This document shows, in pieces, positions 54,226-64,000 of a DNA stretch of 64,000 bases. Under the pieces are notes generated by a model. The model was not told where the DNA came from. It saw nothing but the letters and a program-made list of their open reading frames with translations, and ran no database searches. The number at the start of each line of letters is the position of its first letter. Within the stretch, counting starts at the first letter, position 1. Position numbers and translations under genes: made by a program. This DNA comes from Agrostemma githago (taxonomy: Eukaryota > Streptophyta > Magnoliopsida > Caryophyllales > Caryophyllaceae). Location: contig OY288256.1 in assembly GCA_958450325.1 (NCBI GenBank), positions 12,928,557 to 12,992,556 of the forward strand. Direction: 5' to 3'.

Positions 54226-55948
54226 CACCTGATGTACCACATGTCATCGGGGTTCCTATGGTGAGACTCGAAGAGAAATCGTTCGTAGATTAGTGTACGC
54301 GCATTAGTTTAATGATTCATGCATAACCCAAATTTGCCCGGACCGGTTACTTGTGACCGACGTCCCACTATACCACGGTGCATTCCTATATGGGTGCGCT
54401 AAAGACATCGATGGTGGAACTCGTCTAGGTTTTGCGGCATGTCCTAAGACCAACTCGGCTTAGGGAGTCCGTCCTCAACACGAGAAAGTCATCGTTGTTG
54501 GTATAGACCTTATTTTGACCGACCGAGACTTAGCGTAAAGCATACATGAGCGTCGTCATAATGCTTGTTTGACTACGTGCTACTTGGTTTCCGTGTCATT
54601 TTTTCAAAAAAACAGTCATTTCAAAAATGCATCTTTCCAAAAATACCAAAATTTGAAAAACCCGAAATACTGTCCGTTTCGGGACCCGTCTTTTCAAAAT
54701 ATCCAATTTCAAAAAAAAAAAAACTCGGAATGCTGCCGAAAATTAGACTTACGATTTGACTCAAAACAAGCCTTTTTTTAGCCGGCATGCTATCCATTTC
54801 GATTCGAATTTCCGATCCACCATTCGATTTTCGAATTTTCAAAATTCAATTTCAATTTTCAAATCTTCGTGATGCCATTCGCGATTTTCAAATCCTCGAG
54901 ATTCCATTCTCGATTTTCAAATCTCCGAGACGTCGTTTTCGATTCTCAAATCTTCGGGATCTCATTTTCAATTTTCAAATTTTCGGAAATTTATTTTCGA
55001 TATTCAGATTTTCAAAATTCCAAATATTCAACTTTTCAAAAAAAAACTCGGTCCTGTCGGCATGCTGCCAATTTCAAAAGACGGGACCGTCTCCCAATTT
55101 TTCAAAACGCGAATTTACTCGCAACCATTCCAACATTTCAAAATGCCCGGTCCTATTGGCCCACTACCAATTTCAGGACCGTCCTCTCAATTTTCAAAAT
55201 TCAATCATTTTTCAAAACCTTCCGATTATAGGACCTACCGTAATCCGTGTGTCGGGTCTTTTTATGATTTGTCGAAGGTCGTTAGCGTCGAAACTCCGTC
55301 GATCCTACATCACGGGTTTCTTCCCCATCCTAGTCCGCCTTTTTCTAAAGGCACAACCGACCAACACGAGTCATACACTCGTAAATGGAAGGTTCGTAAA
55401 CACTCGAGTCCTAACTAGAAAGTCACACGCAATTTTTCCTCCGACAGGACGGTCCCCACGACCTTTCCTAAGGGAGTTTCGCCCATCTTTCAATCCGTTA
55501 GTCGAGTAATCCCAATTCAAGTCCTTTAACTTAAGGGTCTACCCTAATCACAGGGTCATCCTTATTCAAGTCAAGTCAAGGGTCTCTAGTGTCGAAACTC
55601 TGCCGATCTTACATCGCAAGTTTCTTCCCTTACCCGTCCGCCTTTCCTCGAGCCCGAGTCAACCTTTTACAAGGCATAGCCCTGTAGCTAAAGGTTCGTG
55701 ATCCCTACATCTAAGGGTCACTCGTCCGACACTCGAGTCTTAGCAAAACCTAGAATCTCACTTGGGGGCTATTCTCCGACGGAGTGATTAATCACAGTCA
55801 CTCCGAGAATCACACCCTACGTGTTTGTCTTAGAAGAGTCTAACCCGAGTCGAACCAGAGTTGTCTCTCCTCCCGCGCTATTTCCTATGCCTTGGCGTAT
55901 TCAAGTTCCGAAGCAACATTTCTGATTACGTGGGTATTCTCGCAGAGT
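54226..55948 (+). other. Leader of the gag-only Tat element with hairpin and 29-bp repeats
   Basis: Non-coding. CCCGAAAT...GTTTCGGG at 54661-54683 matches the leader hairpins of the minus-strand element. A tandem repeat with 29-bp period follows (TTTTCAAATCTTCG-like starts at 54856, 54885, 54914, 54943, 54972). The 240-codon open frame through this repeat (54787-55509) is Phe/Ile-rich, resembles no protein and is taken as a by-product. Confidence 0.65.
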
Positions 55949-56828
55949 ATGGCATCCACAACCGGGAATGGGGACATGGAAAACACCATTAAGGAACTGA
56001 AGGCTTTGCTAGAAACAATGGTTAGTAGGCAGGCCATAACCGAAACTCATATAGGGTTCTTGAAAACCAACCAAGAAGCCATGAATGCTCGTTTAACTGT
56101 CATTGAACGGCAAGACCTCGATTCTGGATCGGTCAATACTGGGCCATTTGCCAAACTGATCAGCACGGTGCGTGAGCTCGAACAACAGTTCCATGCCTCC
56201 CAAGGGAATAACATTCATATTGAAAACTCCCGAGACTATACACCCATCAGTGAGAAACTACCAACAGATCTCAACTTAGAGGGGTTACCCATATTCGAAG
56301 GGACGGAGGATCCATTAACACCTCCAAGCCTTCAAAGCATTTATGGCGATCAAGGGGGTCAAAGCCGACATGTTCATCAATTTGTTCGGCGCATCCCTCG
56401 GGAAATATCCAAAAGCCTGGTTCTATAGGCTTAATACAAAAAGATTTCCCACTTGGGAAGATGTGGCTACCGAGTTCGCTAAAAACTATTCTGATAATAC
56501 TGAACTTCAGACTACCATGCGGACTTTAGAAGTCATGGCCCAAGATCCAACAGAGGGTTTCACCAAATACTTTCAACGTTGGCGGGCTGAGAGTGTTAAG
56601 CTGGTAGACAAGCCCAGCGAGAAGACACTAGTGGATGCATTCATCAACAACCTCCTACCCTCCTACCGCGTCCATCTTAGGTATGCCGGCATCTCAAAAT
56701 TTGCTGTGCTTACCGAAATGGGCACTAGGATCGAAGACGATCTTCGACATAACGAAGATTTGGGTGAAGCTTCTACCGAAGGCTATACTGGACATCCACT
56801 TGAGTCCTTAGAAGCCGAAGACTACTGA
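55949..56828 (+). pseudogene. Tat gag, one frameshift
   Basis: Starts MASTTGNGDMEN. It matches the gag at 6342-7352 through LPIFEGTEDPL, then a small deletion near 56320 changes frame, and the rest (MAIKGVKADMF, TWEDVATEFAKNYSDN, FTKYFQRWRAESVKLV, LPSYRVHLRYAG) continues to a stop at 56826-56828. About 290 residues in all. It lacks the zinc-finger part, lost with the protease. With the frameshift it cannot make full-length gag. Confidence 0.9.
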
Positions 56829-57508
56829 CAACCTCATCCAAGAGTCCAGATTTGATTTGAGTCCGAGTCTGAGTCCGAGTCTAGGATGTTCTATCTCTTT
56901 CAATTTCAAAGTCAGAGTCAGAGTCAACTGTATTCTGTCCTCTCTTTTCAATTCAATAAAATCAGCTTTTTTCAGTCTCTCATATATGCTTCCCTTTTGT
57001 GTTTCCGAGAACATGATGAACACCATCATACACTGTGAGCACACGCACGTGACTATTATAGGCACATCTATAATGACTGCAGGAACTGAGGCCCGTGTTT
57101 TCCCTTACCTGTTCCATGTCTGGCATAGACAGCCACATAACTACCCTTAGCAGGAGCGGTATCGAATCCTATGACAAATCTAGGTAGTCTCCTAGTTTGG
57201 GTTCAAGACGGGAGGCAAGCCCATCTCCCCACAATAAACACCCCTCCAATAAAACTAACCAATCCCTACCATAGGCTTGATGCCAAAAAAATACCCAACT
57301 CAGGACGATGCTCCCACTAAGCCTGCTCGGAATTATGATGACAATACCGAGGTCCAAACCACCATGCTTACCATAGAGTACTCCAGCGCGAGTTGCACTC
57401 ACACAAACACCAACTAGGCTCACACCTTACAAGGGTTTAGCTCCACAAGCCAAATCCAACCGATGGGCCCACCCCCATATCCACCCACAACACCATAGGA
57501 GGGCAGCC

Positions 57509-57510
<2 letters not shown>

Positions 57511-57549
<39 letters not shown>
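57511..57549 (+). repeat. 39-base A homopolymer
   Basis: Uninterrupted A run in the non-coding 3' region, followed by further A-rich patches. Confidence 0.92.
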
Positions 57550-57552
<3 letters not shown>

Positions 57553-58378
57553 GGAAAAAAAATCAAAAGTCCAAGAAAAAAGCAAAAGGCCCAAAACAAA
57601 AGAGCTGGCCATCAAAAAAAGAACTCTCAGCATCCCCCGACCAGATACGGTCAATCCCACGACCGGGGCTAAGAGGTCAACCCAAAAAAAAAAAAATTCA
57701 AATACCTATGACCGTGGTCAATGGTCAACACAAGTGAAAGCTCCTTGACCGGGGTACGGTCAATTCAAAATTATCGATGCCCATACCATCAAATAGGGGA
57801 GAGACAATCAAGCTGGTTAGCTAACACCACATTTAGCCTCCCAATATGAGAACCCTCAAGACCTTCCCGAGACCTAAGCTAAGAGACAGCCCAAAATTTT
57901 GAGGATTCAAGCTCCATAGGATACACCCTAACCATTAGGGCCAGACATGGAAATCAGATCCCACATTATCAAACTTATCCTGATCGAAGTTCGAGTCATT
58001 TTTACTCGACTTCCCCCTTTCCTACCACATTGTAATACCTTACCCTCGAAGCCTTAGCTCCACATAATCGAGCTCCATATTTCGAATCATCAAAGCCATT
58101 TACGGCCTAGCCCCACATTTCCAAAAACATCCAAACCAGTTACCAACCCCAAACACGGGAACTCAACCTGCGGTCGGCACAGAACATGCCCAAATAGTTC
58201 ACACCATCTCTGGGGGCTACCCCCGAGAACGCTCACAGTCACAGGATCAACATCCTAACTGTTCTACCCCTGTGATCAAGACATCATCGGGAACACACCT
58301 AGCCTACACCATCGCTATGGCTAGTCACACACAAAGCCCTAATAAACTAGGCACCATAATAATATCTTCCAATCCACT

Positions 58379-58450
58379 GAACTACGGCTTGGTTTGATTT
58401 CACTACACGTGAATACGTAGGCAGCCTTTCAACAAAGGCACAACCACCCA
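58379..58450 (+). other. Conserved Tat 3' block (GAACTACG ... TACGTAGGCA)
   Basis: Matches 709-776 (minus) of the pol-bearing relative; both lie between the coding part and the 3' LTR. Confidence 0.65.
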
Positions 58451-59239
58451 CATTGACACAAATTAAAAAGCACCGTCACTCCGGTCACGACACTGTCATG
58501 TTCTCAAACAGTTAGCTTTGTCGTCCTGGGGGCTTCTCCTAGGCAGACGTTCTCCATCCACTCACATAATCCAAAGACTTTAAAAAACTAGCCTCCTTTC
58601 TATAGTGTGTCCTAGTACTCGGCTCAGTCAAAGATGAGAATCCGTCAAGGACTCGAAGCGACACCCACTTTTGGAATGCATCCCAAAACCAAACAAAATT
58701 CAAAGAGCACTAGACTACAACATTGCTACTGCTAAGTCCAGTCCTGCAAAAACAGTCTCATTACAGACTACTGCAATCCCCCTATAGCACATCCTTCCTA
58801 TTTTGATGTTTGACCGTGTTGCTACTCGCCTAGGCTACGGAATAGCGCAACTTAAGAGTCTTGTTAGGTGCCCACCCCCCTACCGAGTCACAGTCCAACC
58901 CCTTCAAGATTCTAAGTCATGTCTGTCAACTCGTCCGGTCACGTCCAGAGTCGAGTCTGTCGATATGTCTCTCTCTTCAAATTCTCATTTTAAAATTTGC
59001 AAAACTTAGCCATTTGATAAAATCCTTTTCGACAAGGTCAAATTTCGGTCTATTTAAACTGCAAATTTCTACCCCTTTCAATTTTGAAAACCTATCTCCT
59101 AGCACGTGAGTTGCTTTCAGGACTTCGATTTCAAAATAAAGCAAAAATCATTTTCCCCAGCGCAAGCCAGTCTATAGATGCTAACTGCATTTCCTGTATG
59201 CTATCTTGCTATATACTATGCCTGCTATTTCTGCCTATG

Positions 59240-59740
59240 TATCTAACATTTCAGGTACCTACTAGTGCTTCCCAACGAAACATCAAAGGCGGTGTTTCTT
59301 CTGAAATGCTACATGCAAGTTGTCATGTGTCAGCATACGGGTACACCCAAGACTTCAGAAGCAAGTCCCCGCGCAGCTACTTTACTCCCCAGCACGAGTC
59401 AGTGTTTTGCCTATGTGTTACATACAAGTTGTTATGTGTCAGCATACAGGTACACTCCAGACTTCAGAAGCAACTTTTCCCCGGTATGCTACATCCAAGA
59501 CGTGATGTGTCGGCATACGGGTACACCTACGCCCCGAAAGGCAAGTTTTACTCCCCACGGAGCATCATCATCAGCTCAGGTACGACTCAAGGCTTCAAAA
59601 GCAAGCCCGTACAGCTCACATATTTCCCCAGCAGAATGCCCAAGGCTGCATTTTCCCCGAAATGGTAAGGGATGGGCCCACATATAGACACGCCCAGGAC
59701 TTATGCTACAAGTCTGACTCCCCGCGGAGCTGCCATCATC
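59240..59740 (+). repeat. Irregular tandem repeats near the 3' LTR
   Basis: A block with CAAGTTGTCATGTGTCAGCA, CGGGTACACCC and GACTTCAGAAGCAA recurs three times (about 59309, 59417, 59487) with further partial copies (CTTCAAAAGCAAG, TCCCCRCGGAGC). Tandem repeats in this place are a known feature of Retand elements. Confidence 0.75.
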
Positions 59741-59887
59741 AGGACAGGTATGACCCTCTGCTTATGGCTGGCGAGCCCTTCACGCAAGTCTACTGGACTA
59801 TAAACGACCCGACCGGAAGGCTGCCAGGTCGTAATCCTCGATTGGCCTGGTAGCTACTCTGACTTTCGCCTTGTCCAAGCCTCAGTC

Positions 59888-59900
59888 AGAGTGGGGGCTT
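59888..59900 (+). other. Polypurine tract of the gag-only Tat element
   Basis: AGAGTGGGGGCTT directly before the 3' LTR. Confidence 0.7.
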
Positions 59901-60315
59901 TGTAGACACCCGCATTTTGCCTGCTAGTGTCTATAGCAGTTCCCGACAAAACACCCGATGATGATCGGACGTGAACGTGACTTAATACGCTCGAATACGG
60001 ACTCAGAATAAATAGTATCTGACGTGGGCATTTAGCGGAGTGCAAATCTCTCAAAACTAATCTCAAATCCAGGCCCAGTGGGTCGTCCCGAGCAAAATAA
60101 GACTAATTTGGGTCAGAACCGACACCAAAAATAAATCCTGTCTTTTGGCGACCGGGTCAAAACCCGGTCAAAGACGAAACCGTCTCACAAATCAGCCAAA
60201 TACATTCTCGAAATTTGCGCCAAATTCAAAATCAGCCAAATCAATTCAAAATCAATCCAAAATCAATCAAGAGCAATCAAGGCCAATCATTCGCGATTTA
60301 GCATGTCGTAATTGA

Positions 60316-60430
60316 TCCACTCGGTTGAGTGGATTGACCCACTCGATCGAGTGGACCGTCAAAAGAGCTGTCCAGGTTCATTCGCGAGGGCACTCGACCG
60401 AGTGCACTAGGGCCACTCGGTCGAGTGACC
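60316..60430 (+). promoter_or_regulatory. Palindrome array CACTCGATCGAGTG, four units, before TATA (3' LTR)
   Basis: Same four-unit layout as in the 5' LTR, with small base changes in the centres. Confidence 0.78.
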
Positions 60431-60858
60431 CTATATCGAGGTCTCCCTATAAATACCCCCTTAACCCCACTCATTTCAGAACTCTTACAACTCTCACAAG
60501 CTTTTGGCAACCTACATTTCTACCCCAATCCATCTTCATCACTTCAATACTACAAACCCTAAGCAACCTTAGGTTAAAAACCGAGTTAGCATCCCTCGTA
60601 AAACCGATACACATACACACACATACAATCAAAACTCGAGATCAAAACTCGCCAAAGACCCGAGAGCATCCTCTCCCTAATCAAACACACACCCTAACTC
60701 ACCCTACATATCTCGACACTCCCGCGCACACGCCGCTACTACGAGTTCGTTTCCGAGGCCATTAAGCATGTAGGTTGAGGGTGTAATTCAAATCCCGACA
60801 TCTCTTTCTCCCTTCTTCTTTTTCGTTTCTTTTATATATATTATGTACTATTATTATT

Positions 60859-60962
<104 letters not shown>

Positions 60963-61604
60963 TACTACTACTACTACTACTAACCGCTAACACTAACCTT
61001 TAATTTTGTGCACACTAACTTTTTATTCATTCTTGTATACTAATATTTTATTTATGTATTCTAACACTAACTTTCATTTTTGTATACTAACACTTTAATT
61101 CCGTATTCTAACATCTAAACATTATTATACCGTGTATATATACATATATCAAAATCTCGGTTTCGAATACGTTTGACTATGACGATCGCCTAAAGTCCAT
61201 CTAATTCCTTTACGAGTAACGACGGAGGTGGCGCCTTTTCGAGGAGCGCCGCCCCAATGTACTCAAGGACATGATGTGATCGTGATCGGTCATAGTTGAA
61301 CGTATTTGATCCCATTTCCAAGATTAGTGCGGAACTCATTGACACGAAAACCGACATCACATAATCCGAAAGGATTGGTTTCGATGTCGTGACGTAGAGG
61401 GATGCAATTCCGTTACTAATTCAAAACTTCGATCTAAACAATAACGTTTTCATAAAATCCCGATGACGGTCTCATAATCGTATTGTACACGATTATGGCA
61501 CCGAAAACCGAGTTGCATTTAAATCGTGCAATATTTTTATTCAATTCGGTCAACCATCGATTTTAAAACATAAAAGCAAAACGAGCCATGCCTCGTACAG
61601 GGGG

Positions 61605-61715
61605 CACTCGACCGAGTGCCATAGGCCACTCGATCGAGTAGCACCCAAAAATCTGGACAGTAGCTACGTTAAAGACACACTCGACCGAGTCAGGCCATGA
61701 CTCGATCGAGTGTGT
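61605..61715 (+). repeat. Downstream palindrome cluster (3' LTR)
   Basis: Same order as 53022-53120. Confidence 0.75.
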
Positions 61716-62810
61716 CATGTAGTCCAGAAAACCGAGAGCTCTAATGCAACATTCGAGCCTCGTCATTCGTTTTACGACTTTTAGTCGACACGTGCATAAT
61801 CAATCACGTAATTCTAATTTTCAAAACTCATGCATGTCACGATACCTAAAGCGATTTTGATCGACGGTCTCGCACTATTAATTTTATGTCGACGACTCTT
61901 TAGTCGTATCCGACACATAATTAATTTAGACTCCATTTCTCGAGGTGATAAGTCGGGACAAGGCATCGAGGTACGAGATCGGGTTAGCACCACACCTAGG
62001 TCCCGAACCTCCGTCCTTTGATTAATATGCAATATAATGCGTAATTAATTAAAGTTCGTCCGTCTAACTAATTCATGATCTAGTGTGCATTTATTGTATA
62101 CGGGTCTTTGTCGAGTCGTGTATTTATTTATCGCTCTTCTTATTTAATTCAATTATTCTTTTTTATTGCTCGTTGTATTGTGAATTTCGGGTTGTATTCC
62201 GCCCGTGTAATTTGTAATTTGTTTACGAGTTTTCTATTTTCGATGCTTGCCATTTATTTATTTAAATGAACATCACATGCTAAATCACTTTGACGTGAAT
62301 CAAGATGCATTAAATGACGTAGTTAACCAATAACTCACATGCTTAGCCCGAAAACGCTGTTTGCATATCATTTAGTCGTTTTACTAGCGCGCGTACACGA
62401 ACACGAACGGTGTCTTAGTAGAGGCCGCCATGTGCGGGCGGGGTTGGGTGTCCTCGATCAGTGGGCTTCCCAACACGTACCCTCACCCCTTATTCAGAAC
62501 CTTTGGTTTCCGGATGTCCGAAACCCTTGGCGCACGAGAGTCATTTTATATACGAAAGCCGGTGTAAACGGTATCGATATAACAATGCAAAGGGACGAGC
62601 CCCATAAACTCTGAAATCGAAGTGGGCTTACTTTGTGTATAGCCCTTGACGACATAGAGTGAGCTCGTATGGTTCCGAATAACCACAAAATTCGGTGGCG
62701 ACTCCATTTTGACTTAAATTTCGAACCCGAGAACAATCTTACCACGAGATTCATTCGTCTACTCAAACCCGCGCGTGGCCGCGTCGGGGTGGACCTACGT
62801 CATGTCCACA

Positions 62811-64000
62811 ATATGGATGGGGGAAGAAAATAAAAAGAAAGAAATAAAAGGAAATGGGAGGGGAGGACTAGGTGTAATCAAGTCACCTAGTCCGGATTTC
62901 GCCCGAATCCGACTAAATCCTACAAAAAGGGTGAAAATCTTGTAAATTTGGATTTTTGAATGACTCTAGATGTAGTCACGTCATCGAGAGTCGGGAGCAA
63001 CAACTACCAAGGCCTCGAAGGCCACCATGACACCATGACACAAAAGTGTACAAGGGGAAGGGAACAAACACAAAGGAAAACAAGCGATAAAAGACGGAAA
63101 AGAAAGGATAGTTGCCGTACCCATAGGTTAGCAACTCACTCGCTCCATCGTCTCATAGATCAATATAGGCACTTTGCTTGTCTTCGTCATTGTCATCCCG
63201 CTTCAACTTGATAAAACCGCATGGTTGAGGTAGTAACGGTGTGAGGGGGGTGGGATTTGATGTGAAACTCGGTGTAATGGGAAGATAAAATGGGGTGAGG
63301 GTATGTAAATGAGGTGCGCGGGTCATATGGTATGTGCAAGGATAGGTAGGGAGGTTGGGAGGGGGTATAAAGTGGTTGGGTGCGCTCACAAGACAAAGAA
63401 GAGGGAAAAAAAGGAAGCAGGGGACCATCCCGGTCGGGCTGGATGGTCCCGGTCGGGATGACATGTCCTTCCCGGTCGGGAAGCTCCCATCCCGGTTGGA
63501 AAGCTCCCATCCCGGTCGGGATCATGCTCCAGAAAGCTCAAATTCTTGCACCCTCATCCCGATCGGGATGACTCCTTCCCGGTCGGGATGCCTCATCCTT
63601 CCCGGTCGGGATGCTCTCCTCCCGGCCGGGAAGAGTCTTCCAACTCTCCACAACCCCAAAAGCTCATCCAAAGCTTCAAAAACCGACTCCCTAACTCAAA
63701 ATCCAAACTCTAACCACAACCATTCATCTTCTAGGATTCATCTTCATTTCACACCTAAGAAACAAGCTCAACAAATCCATCAAAATCTCTCCCTCACATC
63801 GCTCATCAAAATACCAAATTAATTACAAGAGTTTCACAAAACAAACAAAATCAAGAGATAATCACACAAATACAAACACAAGTACTCTAAAGAAGAGGAA
63901 AGAGGAATATACAACATGACGGTTCTTTAGGAACTCCGTCAAACCGAGGATGGTGGACTTCCATTCTTCAACCATAGCCCTCAAGGGCTTGGAGGAGCAA
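62811..64000 (-). mobile_element. Second Athila-like element, internal region (part 2)
   Basis: Resumes after atatg (62811-62815) and aligns with 40080-41260 of the first element: GTGTAATCAAGTCACCTAG, palindrome array (63426-63639), then the CCGTCAAACC stretch. The gag-pro stop would lie at or just beyond the right edge. Its 5' LTR is outside the window. Confidence 0.85.
63426..63639. repeat. Internal palindrome array CCCGGTCGGG, nine units
   Basis: Counterpart of 40674-40974, with fewer units. Confidence 0.83.

Larger units (their letters stand above)
56829..59887 (+). other. 3' region of the gag-only Tat element, pol deleted
   Basis: Right after gag comes a short Ser-Glu-type hexanucleotide run (56861-56885), which in the full element lies at the end of the protease ORF, so everything between is deleted. 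A 39-base A run is at 57511-57549, GACCGGGGT/ACGGTCAA repeats around 57640-57780, the conserved block at 58379-58450 and tandem repeats at 59240-59740. No gene. Confidence 0.75.

Noticed and set aside
54027..54293. 88-codon ORF found in both Tat families (also 8513-8779)
   Set aside because: It spans LTR end, primer binding site and leader; the likeness is due to conserved nucleic-acid signals, not to a protein.
57427..57660. ORF with a long Phe run
   Set aside because: Translation of the 39-base A homopolymer on the other strand.

Overview
This is a plant nuclear window, almost certainly eudicot. It holds one host gene with plant-type introns in a sea of nested transposons. A Caryophyllales origin (perhaps Caryophyllaceae) is my inference from the Tat/Retand-like elements and overall repeat style; nothing here proves a species.

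Layout. (1) 1-11141: a minus-strand Ty3/gypsy element of the Tat lineage (Ogre/Retand type; dual RNase H, tRNA-Arg primer site). It has a degenerate antisense ORF at its left edge, pol, pro, gag, leader and a 2.54 kb 5' LTR; its 3' LTR lies outside the window. (2) 11142-14735: the 5' part of an L1-type LINE (minus), cut by the Tat element. (3) 14742-18486: a hAT transposase relic, interrupted on the left by the LINE and on the right by a complete 2985-bp non-autonomous CACTA element (15106-18090, TSD TAA). (4) 19591-28798: an arogenate/prephenate dehydratase gene on the minus strand, 10 exons assembled here in one frame, 291 aa, introns carrying several MITEs. (5) About 29700-30180: AT-rich degenerate repeats. 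(6) About 30190-36550 plus 46302-46890: a second Tat-type element (pol on minus, two antisense ORFs on plus, a 135-140 bp minisatellite between them). (7) A young 9746-bp Athila-like element (36551-46296, TSD agggt) is inserted into the pol frame of (6). It has 1597-bp LTRs and an intact 1070-codon gag-pro ORF but no pol. (8) From 47578 to the window end: a related Athila-like element, 3' LTR and 3' internal region only. (9) Inside it sits a plus-strand Tat element (51133-62810, TSD atatg) that keeps only gag between two 3 kb LTRs; its gag and LTRs match element (1).

The elements read as mobile families with autonomous-like and coding-reduced members. The most notable shared structure is an array of short palindromes, or one long hairpin, directly upstream of the TATA box in each of the LTR families. 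The palindrome cores differ between families (CTCGATCGAG in Tat, CCCGATCGGG in the Athila-like elements, one 51-bp hairpin in the second Tat element). The host gene keeps all the catalytic and ACT-domain motifs I can check, but I find no plastid transit peptide exon.
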